Shown here: positions 17,724 to 26,230 of the stretch, piece by piece
Numbering within the stretch: position 1 is the first letter of the stretch
Layout: every line of letters starts with the position of its first letter
NCBI GenBank assembly: GCA_963529855.1
Contig: CAURZK010000001.1
Span: 310,001 to 374,000 of the forward strand
DNA: 64,000 nucleotides
Source: 34-65-8 sp963529855
GTDB taxonomy: Bacteria; Pseudomonadota; Alphaproteobacteria; Sphingomonadales; Sphingomonadaceae
Direction: 5' to 3'
Translations under genes and position numbers: made by a program
The notes under the pieces: model-generated
The model's input: only the letters and a program-made list of their open reading frames with translations
What the model was told of the DNA's origin: nothing
The model's database searches: none

Positions 17724-20113
17724 CCTGCAATCTGCTGCGCGCGCAGGAAGATCGCGCGCGCGTCTGCGGCCGGCATGGGGCGGCCGAAATGGTAGCCCTG
17801 GATCTTGTTGCAGCCCATGTCGCGGATCAACGCGGCCTGCTCTGCCGTTTCCACGCCTTCGGCCGTGGTGGTCATGTCCAGGCTCTGCGCCATCGCCACC
17901 ACTGCCCGCACGATCGCCAGGCTTTCCGGGTGCTTTTCGGCAGCGCCCTGCACGAAACTGCGATCGACCTTGATGGTGGTGAAACGCAGTTTGCGCAGGT
18001 AACCGAGCGAGGAATAGCCGGTGCCGAAATCGTCGAGCGCAACCCCGCAGCCTAGCGCCATGACCTGTTCCAGCGCCCCGCGCGCGACATCGGCATCGCG
18101 CAGGAAGATGCTTTCGGTCACTTCCAGCTCCAGTCGTTGCGGCTGAAGCCCGCTGTTGGCCAGCGCGCGCACCACGGTCGCGGCGAAGTTGGGCTCGACG
18201 AGCTGTTCGCCCGAGACATTGACGTTGACCTTGACGTGACCGGGCCAGTTTACCGCCTCCCGGCAGGCCGTTTCGAGCACCCATTCGCCGATCGGCACGA
18301 TCAGACGGGTATCTTCGGCCAGCGGGATGAACTTGCCCGGGCTGATGCTGCCGTGGTCGGTGCTGTTCCAGCGCACGAGCGCTTCGAAACTGACGAGCGT
18401 TTCTTCGTGGGCATCGACCACCGGCTGATATTCCAGCACCAGTTCCTGCCGTTCCAGCGCGCGGCGTAGAGCGAATTCGAGCTGGCGCCGTTCTTCGGCC
18501 ACCGCATGCAGCTTTGGCTCGTAAGTGCAGTGGTTGCCACCGCCCTCGTCCTTGGCCCGGTAAAGCGCGAGGTCGGAATTGCGCATCAGCTCTTCGGCCG
18601 TCTTGCCATCGCGCGGCGCGACAGCCGAACCGACACTGGCGCCGACGTAGAGCGTGTGATGGTCGATCTGGTAAGGCTGCGACAAGCGGTCGATCACCCG
18701 GCGCGCGACCGTATCGACCCGCCCGCGTTCCGACGCGTCACGGATCACGATTGCGAACTCGTCACCACCCAGGCGGCCGACAAGCTCGTTTTCGCCCATC
18801 AATTCCTTCAGCCGGCGTGACACCTGTGCCAGCAGCTGATCGCCGACCAGATGTCCAAGCGAATCGTTGACTGCCTTGAACCGGTCAAGATCGATCATCA
18901 GGAAGGCACAGCGCGTGCGCCATTGCTTGGCATAGCGCATCGCATCGCCAAGTGCCTCGTTCAGCATCAGACGGTTGGGCAGGCCGGTCAGCGTGTCATA
19001 CCGTGCGAGATAAGCGATCTTTTCCGAGCTTTCGCGCTGTTCGGTGACATCCGACCCCACGCCGCGGAAGCCCACATGATTGCCGCGTTCGTCGAGCATC
19101 GGGGTGCCCGACAGTTCCCACCAGCGATCTTCCTGATTGATGGTGACGCGCACGATCAGGTCGGAAAAGCTCTCGCGCCGCTTGAGCCGTTCGGCGAGTT
19201 CGTGGAGGCTTGGGGGGAACTGCCCGCTTTCCCAGGCCTCGCCTGCAATCAGTTCGAGGAACGACTGGCCTTCCGCTTCTTCGGTCGATTTACCCAGGGC
19301 AAATGCAAACCGCGGCGATGCCGTGCGCACGCGGCGATTGACGTCGATCTGCCATAGCCAATCGGCCTGGTGCTCCTCGAATTCGCGCAGCAGCAGCGAA
19401 ACGACTTCGCTCTTTTCCACGATGCCCGCCTCGGCAATCCGCGCCTTGAGGTGCATCCGTCCCGTCGTCAGGGCCCCGATCCCGACCGCGGCGGCAAAGG
19501 CCAGCGTCAACGGGATCATGGCATATTCGCCCAGCCATGCCGCGCCGGCCGTGGTCACCAGCGTGCCGACCAGGGCGGAGGTTAGCGTCGAGACCGGAGT
19601 GGCCGCCACGATCAACGCCGAACAGGCAATGATCGAGACGAATATGACGTAACTGAGCAGGAAGCCCCGCACATCGCCGATAAAGGCGGCATATGCGAGG
19701 GGAAGCGACCAGACGGCGGCAACCATCGCGACAGCGCGCATGTGCCGGCGCATTTCCACGCGCAGCACCCGGCGGCGTGTGGCATCGGTCAGCGTAAGGT
19801 CGATCCTGACATTGTGCAGCAATGTCAGTCCGAGCAGCAGGCTCCATAGCCCCAGCGGGACTGGACCTGCACTGTTAAAATGGACCAGCACGGTGCCCGC
19901 GAACGCCAAAGCATAGCCAAACAATCGACTGCGGATGGTGTCGCCGATCCGCGCGTACTGCATGCCTCGCAGGCGTGCCCACTGAGCCGTTTCCGGATTG
20001 TCCAATCCGAGAACTGCCTTGGCCGACAATTCGGTCGGCGGATTAGGGACTACGCTTTTGCTATCGCTCACCCACCTGCGATAGCTGGCAAAGGTTTCGA
20101 CGCGGTAAAGCAT
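17720..20113 (-). CDS. Membrane PAS-GGDEF-EAL cyclic-di-GMP protein
   Basis: 797 aa. About five to six hydrophobic segments lie between 60 and 205, then a PAS sensor (about 245-355, ending GVGSDVTEQR), a GGDEF domain with intact RLGGDEFAIV (about 447) and an EAL domain (FEALVRW about 574, DDFGTGYSSLGYL, KVDRSFV, AEGVET, GYHFGRPM). All usual metal and catalytic residues of both domains are present, so it may make and break c-di-GMP under control of the sensor. Such proteins set motility or biofilm state. Its signal is unknown. A palindrome (20134-20156) sits just upstream. Confidence 0.93.
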   Translation of the reverse strand: MLYRVETFASYRRWVSDSKSVVPNPPTELSAKAVLGLDNPETAQWARLRGMQYARIGDTIRSRLFGYALAFAGTVLVHFNSAGPVPLGLWSLLLGLTLLHNVRIDLTLTDATRRRVLRVEMRRHMRAVAMVAAVWSLPLAYAAFIGDVRGFLLSYVIFVSIIACSALIVAATPVSTLTSALVGTLVTTAGAAWLGEYAMIPLTLAFAAAVGIGALTTGRMHLKARIAEAGIVEKSEVVSLLLREFEEHQADWLWQIDVNRRVRTASPRFAFALGKSTEEAEGQSFLELIAGEAWESGQFPPSLHELAERLKRRESFSDLIVRVTINQEDRWWELSGTPMLDERGNHVGFRGVGSDVTEQRESSEKIAYLARYDTLTGLPNRLMLNEALGDAMRYAKQWRTRCAFLMIDLDRFKAVNDSLGHLVGDQLLAQVSRRLKELMGENELVGRLGGDEFAIVIRDASERGRVDTVARRVIDRLSQPYQIDHHTLYVGASVGSAVAPRDGKTAEELMRNSDLALYRAKDEGGGNHCTYEPKLHAVAEERRQLEFALRRALERQELVLEYQPVVDAHEETLVSFEALVRWNSTDHGSISPGKFIPLAEDTRLIVPIGEWVLETACREAVNWPGHVKVNVNVSGEQLVEPNFAATVVRALANSGLQPQRLELEVTESIFLRDADVARGALEQVMALGCGVALDDFGTGYSSLGYLRKLRFTTIKVDRSFVQGAAEKHPESLAIVRAVVAMAQSLDMTTTAEGVETAEQAALIRDMGCNKIQGYHFGRPMPAADARAIFLRAQQIAG

Positions 20114-20133
20114 TGCGTCCGGTTTGATCGAAA

Positions 20134-20156
20134 CCGTGGATTACGTAAGGTCACGG
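20134..20156. promoter_or_regulatory. Nested palindrome upstream of the GGDEF/EAL gene
   Basis: CCGTG, then TTACGTAA (a perfect 8-base palindrome at 20141-20148), then CACGG, with flanks offset by one base. It lies 21-43 bases before the start codon of the GGDEF/EAL protein, where a repressor would act. The factor is not known. Confidence 0.3.
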
Positions 20157-20216
20157 CGCGCCCGTTTGCAGTTCCGGCCATGGAAGGCCGTGACGGTGAC
20201 CGCAGGTCGCGGACCG

Positions 20217-22040
20217 TCATTCGACCGTAACGGATTTGGCCAGGTTGCGCGGCTGGTCGACATCTGTGCCTTTCACGCAGGCGACGTGATAGGCCAGCAG
20301 TTGCACCGGCACGGCATAGACCAGCGGCGCGATCAGCGGATGGACGCGCGGCATCTGGATCGTGGCGAGGCATCCCTCGCCAGCTTCAGCCAGCCCTTCC
20401 TCGTCGGAAATCAGCACGATCTTGCCGCCGCGGGCGCGCACTTCCTGCATGTTGCTGACGGTCTTTTCGAACAGCGGTCCGCTGGGGGCGAGCACAATCA
20501 CCGGTACAGCCTCGTCGATCAGCGCGATGGGCCCGTGCTTCATTTCGCCCGAGGCATAGCCTTCTGCGTGGATGTAGCTGATTTCCTTCAGCTTCAGCGC
20601 GCCCTCCAGCGCCAGCGGATAGTCCGGACCACGCCCCAGATAGAGCACGTCGCGCGCCGGCGCGATCAGGTGCGCCATGGCCGCAATATCGTCGTCATGG
20701 TCGAGCGCAGCGTTCAATGCAGCAGGCGCCTCGAGCAAGTGCCGCACGACTTCCTGCTCTTCCTCGCGGCTCATCCGGCCCTTCTTTACCGCCAGGTGCG
20801 CGGCGAGCGCGGCAAGTACCGCCAGCTGGCAAGTGAACGCCTTGGTGCTGGCAACTCCGATTTCGGGACCGGCATGGGTCGGCAGCAGGAGGTCCGCCTC
20901 GCGCGCCATCGAACTGGTCGGCACGTTGACGACCACCGCGATCGTCTGCCCTTCGGCCTTGCAGTGCTTCAGCGCGGCAAGCGTATCCGCCGTTTCGCCG
21001 CTTTGCGAAATGAACAGCGCGAGGCCGCCCGGCTCCAAAACGGGATCCCGGTAACGGAATTCGCTCGCCACATCGATATCGACCGGCACGCGCGCAAACT
21101 GTTCGAACCAGTATTTGGCGACCAGGCCGGCGTAATAGGACGTGCCGCATGCGACGATGGTGACGCGCCTGATCGCTGACAGATCGAAGTCGATCTGCGG
21201 CAGGGCCACCGTATTGTCGGAGCGGCGCAAATACGAGGCGAGCGTTTGCGCGACGACGGTCGGCTGCTCGAAAATCTCTTTCTGCATGAAGTGGCGATAA
21301 TTGCCCTTCTCTACCGCCGCGGCAGACGCGCCGGACGTCACGACCTCGCGGGTCACCACCTCATTGTCGATATTATGGATCGTCGCGCCATCGCGCTCGA
21401 TCACGACCCAGTCGCCTTCCTCGAGGTAGGAAATTTTCTGCGTCAGCGGAGCCAGGGCCAGCGCGTCGGAGCCGAGATAGGTCTCGCCCTCGCCATAGCC
21501 GACGACCAGCGGCGAGCCGAGCCGCGCGCCGATCAGCAGGTCCGGATGCTGGCGGAACGCGATCGCCAGGGCAAACGCGCCGCGAAGGCGCGGGAGCACA
21601 GTCCTGACCGCCTCCTGCGGAGATGCGCCCTGCTCGATCTCCCGCGAGATTAGGTGGGCGACAACCTCGCTATCGGTGTCGCTTTCCAGCGTGCGTCCCT
21701 CGGCGAGCAACTCGTCCCGCAGCGGCTTGAAGTTCTCGATTATGCCGTTGTGGACCAGCGCAACTTCGGGCGTGGCGTGCGGGTGCGCGTTGTTGGCGGT
21801 CGGCGCACCGTGAGTCGCCCAGCGCGTGTGGGCGATGCCGATCGTACCGGGGGCCTGATTGCGCTCGAGCTCGCGTACCAGGTTGACGAGCTTCCCCTCC
21901 GCCCGGCGCCGGACCAGCGCGCCCTGATCGAGCGTGCAGACGCCGGCGCTGTCGTAGCCGCGGTATTCCATCCGCCGCAGCCCGTCGACCAGCCTGTCCG
22001 CGACCTGTTCCTTGCCGACGATGCCGATAATGCCGCACAT
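20217..22040 (-). CDS. glmS: Glucosamine-6-phosphate synthase (GlmS)
   Basis: 607 aa. Turns fructose-6-phosphate and glutamine into glucosamine-6-phosphate, the entry to peptidoglycan and LPS amino sugars. N-terminal glutaminase domain begins MCGIIGIVG with C2 as the nucleophile and has RWATHGAPT and HNGIIEN; two SIS sugar-isomerase domains follow (SQSGETADT, STKAFTCQ), ending PRNLAKSVTVE. GlmU, the later step, is at 32.3 kb. No glmS ribozyme is visible in the short gap before it. Confidence 0.98.
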   Translation of the reverse strand: MCGIIGIVGKEQVADRLVDGLRRMEYRGYDSAGVCTLDQGALVRRRAEGKLVNLVRELERNQAPGTIGIAHTRWATHGAPTANNAHPHATPEVALVHNGIIENFKPLRDELLAEGRTLESDTDSEVVAHLISREIEQGASPQEAVRTVLPRLRGAFALAIAFRQHPDLLIGARLGSPLVVGYGEGETYLGSDALALAPLTQKISYLEEGDWVVIERDGATIHNIDNEVVTREVVTSGASAAAVEKGNYRHFMQKEIFEQPTVVAQTLASYLRRSDNTVALPQIDFDLSAIRRVTIVACGTSYYAGLVAKYWFEQFARVPVDIDVASEFRYRDPVLEPGGLALFISQSGETADTLAALKHCKAEGQTIAVVVNVPTSSMAREADLLLPTHAGPEIGVASTKAFTCQLAVLAALAAHLAVKKGRMSREEEQEVVRHLLEAPAALNAALDHDDDIAAMAHLIAPARDVLYLGRGPDYPLALEGALKLKEISYIHAEGYASGEMKHGPIALIDEAVPVIVLAPSGPLFEKTVSNMQEVRARGGKIVLISDEEGLAEAGEGCLATIQMPRVHPLIAPLVYAVPVQLLAYHVACVKGTDVDQPRNLAKSVTVE

Positions 22041-22055
22041 AGAATAGTCTGTCCT

Positions 22056-22421
22056 TCAAAGGGTGTAGGGAACGCGGATGCCCGGCATGTTGGCCGGGAA
22101 ATCCCTGGTGTTGCGTGTGATCAGGATCGCGCCATTAACCTGCGCCGTGGCAAGAATATAGGCATCCAGCAAATTCATTGCACTGCGCTGGCGAATGTCG
22201 GCGGCAGCCAGCGCGACGCGGGCATCGACCTCGACCACCTCGAACGGCGAGAGGATTTGCTGCAGCGTCCCCCGCCGCTCCAGCGGCTCTCCCGCCAGCA
22301 CTTCGGTCCAGACGATGCGGCTGATCCTGTGCCGGTTATAGCGGCCCAGCTCGGCACTTGCCGGCGCGAAGTCACGCAGCCAGTCGACCAGAATATTCGT
22401 ATCGAAGAAGGGATCGGACAC
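22056..22421 (-). CDS. vapC: VapC-type PIN-domain ribonuclease toxin
   Basis: 121 aa. PIN nuclease with the expected acidic residues: D7 in FFDTNILVDW, E in VWTEVLAGE (about 40), D in LLDAYILATAQ (about 85) and D in TRNTRDF near the end. VapC toxins cut tRNA or rRNA and stop translation when the antitoxin decays. Three bases separate it from the upstream antitoxin gene, the usual VapB-VapC order. Target RNA cannot be told. Confidence 0.88.
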   Translation of the reverse strand: MSDPFFDTNILVDWLRDFAPASAELGRYNRHRISRIVWTEVLAGEPLERRGTLQQILSPFEVVEVDARVALAAADIRQRSAMNLLDAYILATAQVNGAILITRNTRDFPANMPGIRVPYTL

Positions 22422-22424
22422 GGA

Positions 22425-22670
22425 TCAGCTATCCGCGCAGGGCGCACGGTCTTCCCGCAGGGCGCGCTGGTAGTGGACCCCGTCCCCGATATCGGCGCGG
22501 TCCTTCCAGTAACCGGCACCGCGAGCAATCCAGCCCTTGGTGTCTGCATTTTGGATCAGATAGAGCTTCACGGCATCCCGGATCGCCGCTGCCCGCGAGC
22601 TTTTACGGCGAACGGCAAGCGCATCGAGTTTCTCTATATCGTCGTTGGGGATATCGGTCAGGATCCGCAT
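22425..22670 (-). CDS. vapB: Ribbon-helix-helix antitoxin of the VapBC pair
   Basis: 81 aa. The N-terminal half is a CopG/RHH DNA-binding fold: strand MRILTDIP, helix DDIEKLDALAVRRKSS, helix RAAAIRDAVKLYLIQN. The C-terminal half, with WIARGAGYWKDR, would wrap the toxin. It lies directly upstream of vapC and its start codon abuts an array of GATATC palindromes, the likely autoregulatory operator. Confidence 0.85.
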   Translation of the reverse strand: MRILTDIPNDDIEKLDALAVRRKSSRAAAIRDAVKLYLIQNADTKGWIARGAGYWKDRADIGDGVHYQRALREDRAPCADS

Positions 22671-22673
22671 GTC

Positions 22674-22700
22674 GATATCGCGATATCATATGATGATATC
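22674..22700 (-). promoter_or_regulatory. Palindromic operator of the VapBC operon
   Basis: Three GATATC copies at 22674-22679, 22682-22687 and 22695-22700. The first two form the perfect 14-base palindrome GATATCGCGATATC; the second and third form GATATCAT-N3-ATGATATC. The block starts four bases before the antitoxin start codon, where an RHH antitoxin would bind to repress its own promoter. Confidence 0.65.
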
Positions 22701-22999
22701 GGGTCAAGCATTTCGGACGTTGTGCAAGATAGGCGCGAGACGCGCTACCAGAGCAGCAATCCGGTACCAATGATGAGCCCCGCCCCTCGACAGCAGCCAG
22801 ATCAAACAAGTCGGCAAAAACCAGCCATTCCAGCAACGCTGCGACTGGTAACTGGACGCATGCCCCAAGAGGGCGGGCCGCACGCTCGGCTTAGGGAAAA
22901 AATAAGGTTTCCTGCCTATTCATCCTGTCTCGGAAGCATGCGTTTGCCCTGTCTCGGCCACGCGCGGATTGAAGCAGATTAGAACGGTAGGGGACGCGA
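22701..22999. other. Intergenic region upstream of cpaF, nothing recognised
   Basis: About 300 bases between the divergent vapBC operator and cpaF. No convincing ORF, RNA or repeat. It must carry the cpaF promoter, and GGGG about six bases before the cpaF ATG can act as ribosome binding site. Confidence 0.5.
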
Positions 23000-24520
23000 A
23001 TGAGCGCATTCGGACGCAGGAACGGACCGGGAGGCATGAATCCCGGCGCCCGCCCCCAGTTCGGCGTCGCCCGCCCGATGAAGGGCAGCGATGTCCCCCG
23101 CCCCGCCGCGCCCGCGCCGGGCGGCGAGCAATTCCCGCCCTTGCCGGGCGAGGCAGCCATGGTCGCCCCCGAATCCGCGGCGCCGAACAAGGCGGACGCG
23201 ATGACCCGCCTGGCCGACCGCGCCAACGCGGTTCACGCGCAGCAGGAAGTCGGCGGCTTCGAAGCGAGCGTCCACAAGATCAAGGAACAGGTGCTGCCGC
23301 GCCTGCTCGAACGCGTCGATCCCGAAGCGGCGGCAACGCTGACCAAGGAAGAACTGTCCGAAGAATTCCGCCCCATCATCATGGAGGTGCTGGCGGAGCT
23401 GAAGATCACCCTTAACCGGCGCGAACAGTTCGCGCTGGAAAAGGTGTTGATCGACGAGTTGCTCGGCTTCGGTCCGCTCGAGGAACTGCTGAACGATCCC
23501 GATATCAGCGACATCATGGTCAACGGGCCCGACCAGACCTACGTCGAAAAGAAGGGCCGGCTCCAGATCGCGCCGATCTCGTTCCGCGACGAACAGCACC
23601 TGTTCCAGATCGCGCAGCGGATCGTGAACCAGGTTGGCCGCCGCGTCGACCAGACCACGCCTCTTGCCGACGCGCGCCTCAAGGATGGCAGCCGCGTAAA
23701 CGTGATCGTCCCGCCGCTCAGCTTGCGCGGCACGGCGATCTCGATCCGCAAGTTCTCCGAAAAGCCCATCACCATCGACATGCTGCGCGATTTCGGCAGC
23801 ATGAGCGACAAGATGGCGACCGCCCTCAAGATTGCCGGCGCGTGCCGGATGAACGTGGTCATTTCGGGCGGTACGGGTTCGGGTAAGACGACGATGCTCA
23901 ACGCATTGTCGAAGATGATCGACCCGGGCGAACGCGTGCTGACGATCGAGGATGCGGCGGAACTTCGCCTGCAACAGCCGCACTGGCTGCCGCTGGAAAC
24001 GCGCCCCCCGAACCTTGAGGGTCAGGGCGCCATCACGATTGGCGACCTGGTCAAGAACGCCCTGCGCATGCGGCCCGACCGCATCATCCTGGGCGAAATT
24101 CGCGGCGCGGAGTGTTTTGACCTTCTCGCCGCAATGAACACCGGTCACGACGGATCGATGTGCACGTTGCACGCCAACAGCCCGCGCGAAGCGCTAGGCC
24201 GTATGGAAAACATGATCCTGATGGGCGACATCAAGATTCCAAAGGAAGCGATTTCACGCCAGATCGCGGAATCAGTCGACCTGATCGTGCAGGTGAAACG
24301 CCTGCGCGATGGCAGCCGCCGCACCACCAACATTACCGAGGTGATCGGGATGGAAGGCGACGTGATCGTGACCCAGGAACTGTTCAAGTTCGAGTATCTC
24401 GACGAGAGCGAAGACGGCAAGATCATCGGCGAATTCCGCGCCTCGGGCCTGCGTCCCTATACCTTGGAAAAGGCACGCCAGTTCGGCTTCGACCAGGCCT
24501 ATCTCGAAGCCTGCCTCTAA
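23000..24520 (+). CDS. cpaF: CpaF/TadA-type secretion ATPase
   Basis: 506 aa. Hexameric ATPase that powers assembly of Flp/Tad pili (type II/IV secretion superfamily) on the cytoplasmic face. A low-complexity N-terminus (about 1-75) precedes the N-terminal domain (LGFGPLEELLNDPDISDIMVNGP) and the ATPase core: Walker A GGTGSGKTT (290), Asp box TIEDAAELRLQQPH, Walker B-like RIILGEIRGAECFD and a His box (CTLHANSPREAL). The other pilus genes (cpaA-E, tadB/C, flp) are not adjacent: a small membrane protein and an entericidin follow. Confidence 0.93.
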   Translation: MSAFGRRNGPGGMNPGARPQFGVARPMKGSDVPRPAAPAPGGEQFPPLPGEAAMVAPESAAPNKADAMTRLADRANAVHAQQEVGGFEASVHKIKEQVLPRLLERVDPEAAATLTKEELSEEFRPIIMEVLAELKITLNRREQFALEKVLIDELLGFGPLEELLNDPDISDIMVNGPDQTYVEKKGRLQIAPISFRDEQHLFQIAQRIVNQVGRRVDQTTPLADARLKDGSRVNVIVPPLSLRGTAISIRKFSEKPITIDMLRDFGSMSDKMATALKIAGACRMNVVISGGTGSGKTTMLNALSKMIDPGERVLTIEDAAELRLQQPHWLPLETRPPNLEGQGAITIGDLVKNALRMRPDRIILGEIRGAECFDLLAAMNTGHDGSMCTLHANSPREALGRMENMILMGDIKIPKEAISRQIAESVDLIVQVKRLRDGSRRTTNITEVIGMEGDVIVTQELFKFEYLDESEDGKIIGEFRASGLRPYTLEKARQFGFDQAYLEACL

Positions 24521-24524
24521 ATTC

Positions 24525-24755
24525 CTACCCCCCGGCAAGGCCGGATGCGGCAAGCGCGAGGAGCGCCGTGCCGATCATCGCGCAGGTCAGGAAAATGCCC
24601 CTCCAGGGGACCAGCCCGACATGCTCGATCCGCATCCGGCGGGTGGTCCGCAGTTCGGCCACCCCTGCCAGCGCGGCCACCAGCAGGAAGCCTGCCCCCC
24701 ACACACCAGCGATCGCGGCCTCGCTGGCGAAGGTCCAGAATTGGTGCAGCAGCAT
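24525..24755 (-). CDS. Small two-span membrane protein
   Basis: 76 aa with two hydrophobic helices (about 12-35 and 53-74) joined by a basic loop (RTTRRMRIEH), so probably an inner-membrane hairpin. I do not recognise the family. The gene faces cpaF with a 4-base gap and is divergent from the entericidin gene. Codon use and the good hydrophobic pattern support it as real. Confidence 0.55.
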   Translation of the reverse strand: MLLHQFWTFASEAAIAGVWGAGFLLVAALAGVAELRTTRRMRIEHVGLVPWRGIFLTCAMIGTALLALAASGLAGG

Positions 24756-24809
24756 GGCGGGCGATATGGGGCGCGGGCCGCCGCTGACAAGCGTGCTGCG
24801 GCCGGGGCA

Positions 24810-24834
24810 GGAACGTATTCCCGCAACCGCCGTT
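24810..24834 (+). promoter_or_regulatory. EcfG (general stress sigma factor) promoter
   Basis: GGAAC at 24810-24814, 16 bases, CGTT at 24831-24834: an exact EcfG consensus. It ends 30 bases before the entericidin ATG, a normal spacing, and points to stress-induced expression of that lipoprotein. Confidence 0.75.
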
Positions 24835-24864
24835 TAATGGCGCGACACACCTATGGAGAGAACC

Positions 24865-24996
24865 ATGGCCCGTAAAATGCTGCTTGCGCTCGGCGTCGCC
24901 GCGCTTTCGATCACCGCGACCGCCTGCAACACCGTAAAGGGTGTGGGCCGCGACATCGAATCGGTCGGCCAGGCCGGCGATGAAGCCATCAACTGA
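24865..24996 (+). CDS. Entericidin-like small lipoprotein
   Basis: Only 43 aa. Signal sequence MARKMLLALGVAALSITATA followed by the lipidation Cys at 21 (TATAC), then a short tail NTVKGVGRDIESVGQAGDEA, which is the entericidin EcnA/B pattern (GxGxDxxxxGxxI). The mature part would be a tiny amphipathic peptide anchored in the membrane. A Shine-Dalgarno GGAGAG precedes the ATG; an EcfG promoter lies upstream and a hairpin terminator downstream, so this is a complete one-gene stress unit. Confidence 0.85.
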   Translation: MARKMLLALGVAALSITATACNTVKGVGRDIESVGQAGDEAIN

Positions 24997-25033
24997 ATAA
25001 TATCCGCTAGGAACATTCCCTTCGCAGTCGCAC

Positions 25034-25064
25034 ACGCCCGTCGGATCAATCCGGCGGGCGTTTT
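25034..25064 (+). terminator. Rho-independent terminator after the entericidin gene
   Basis: ACGCCCGTCGGAT / ATCCGGCGGGCGT pair through 13 positions with one weak pair around a 2-base gap, followed by TTTT. This is the clearest intrinsic terminator in the window. Confidence 0.8.
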
Positions 25065-25068
25065 GCAT

Positions 25069-25521
25069 TCAGCTCCAGCGACCTGACGAACGTGCGCGCC
25101 GTTCCCTCACGACCAGCCAGACGATCAGTCCCAGGGGCCCGGCAAGAAACGTCGTGAGCAGGATCGGCGCCTGGGCAAGCCGCGAAAACGATTTCGCATC
25201 GGCATCGCGCGCGATCCAAAGCCCGACGAACAGATCGAACGCCAGGTAATGGACCCAGCCGACGGTCACGCCGCCGTCAGAAGCGAAGATCGATCGCACG
25301 CCTTCGATCGAGAAGAAGTCGGGCGATGTATCGGCGGGCGCGGCCGGGTCGATCAGCCCTGACAACAACCCGAGAAGCGCAACAGCATAGATCAGGCACA
25401 GCAACCCGATACCGAGATAGAGTATCGCCGCGAGCAAGGCCGGTTTGCGCGGCAGTGCCACAAGTCCGATCCAGCCGAGCAGTGCAAGCAGATTGGCGCC
25501 GGCAAAGACCGTTGCCCACAT
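25069..25521 (-). CDS. ABA4-like membrane protein (DUF4281)
   Basis: 150 aa with four hydrophobic segments. Family hallmarks: start MWATVFAGANLLALLGW, middle DFFSIEGVRSIFASDGGV, then WVHYLAFDLFVGLWIARDA and QAPILLTTFLAGPLGLIVWL. The plant member ABA4 is required for neoxanthin formation, so a link to carotenoids is possible but unproven here. The ATG at 25521 is preceded by GGGGAA; the open frame upstream overlaps the epimerase gene. Last gene of a leftward run. Confidence 0.82.
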   Translation of the reverse strand: MWATVFAGANLLALLGWIGLVALPRKPALLAAILYLGIGLLCLIYAVALLGLLSGLIDPAAPADTSPDFFSIEGVRSIFASDGGVTVGWVHYLAFDLFVGLWIARDADAKSFSRLAQAPILLTTFLAGPLGLIVWLVVRERRARSSGRWS

Positions 25522-25537
25522 AGCATTTCCCCAATCG

Positions 25538-26230
25538 CTATTCGCCGGGAGCGGCGAGCGTGCGCGCGGCGCGCACCAATGCGTCGTTATCGTGCTTGAA
25601 CCGCCCTGCTGCGCGGCGCAAGGCAAGGGCCAGTGCCGCCTCTGCCACGGTTTGCGCAGCAATGGAGCGATACTGGCGCGCGCGCCCGTGCAGGAACAGG
25701 TCGATCAGCGGGCTGAGCAAGATACCCGCCCGCTCGACCAGCCGCCGGTCGCCGCGGCGCGGGCCGCGCAACAGACCCGGCCGCAACAGATCGAGCCGCT
25801 TGAATCCGACTTTCGCAAGATCGCGCTCGGCCTCGCCTTTGACGCGCAGGTAGAAAGTCTTCGACATCGGATCGGCCCCGGTCGAACTGACCGCGATCAT
25901 CCGTTCGACCCCGTGGGCACGGGCCGCGCGGGCGGTGTCCATCACGAGGTCGTAGTCGATCGCCCGAAACGCCGCTTCCTCGCGCCCGGCCTTGCGCCAA
26001 GTGGTGCCGAGCGCCGAAACCAGCACTTCGGGCCTAGCGGCCTCGATCACCTCGGACCAATGGTCCGGTTCGGCGACGAACATCTCCATTCGCGCCCCGG
26101 GCGGCAGGCGAAATTCGCGGCGAGAAATCGCGGTCAGCCGTACATCAGCGCGGCATGCGGCCAGATCGATGAAGCTGCGCCCAACCAGCCCGGTCGCGCC
26201 GACCAGCGTGATCCGTAGCGGATCAGACAT
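25538..26230 (-). CDS. NAD(P)-binding epimerase-like oxidoreductase
   Basis: 230 aa short Rossmann protein of the NmrA/HTATIP2-like atypical SDR group. The dinucleotide loop VGATGLVG is near residue 10, with ISRREF after the second strand and MIAVSSTGADPMSKTFYLRVKGEAE in the region that would hold the Ser and YxxxK-like residues (YLRVK). Substrate unknown. It overlaps the dGTPase gene by 8 bases and precedes the ABA4-like gene. Confidence 0.8.
   Translation of the reverse strand: MSDPLRITLVGATGLVGRSFIDLAACRADVRLTAISRREFRLPPGARMEMFVAEPDHWSEVIEAARPEVLVSALGTTWRKAGREEAAFRAIDYDLVMDTARAARAHGVERMIAVSSTGADPMSKTFYLRVKGEAERDLAKVGFKRLDLLRPGLLRGPRRGDRRLVERAGILLSPLIDLFLHGRARQYRSIAAQTVAEAALALALRRAAGRFKHDNDALVRAARTLAAPGE

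Noticed and set aside
22041..22055. glmS ribozyme or riboswitch before glmS
   Set aside because: Only 15 bases separate vapC's tail end from the glmS start region on that side, and no ribozyme core is visible.
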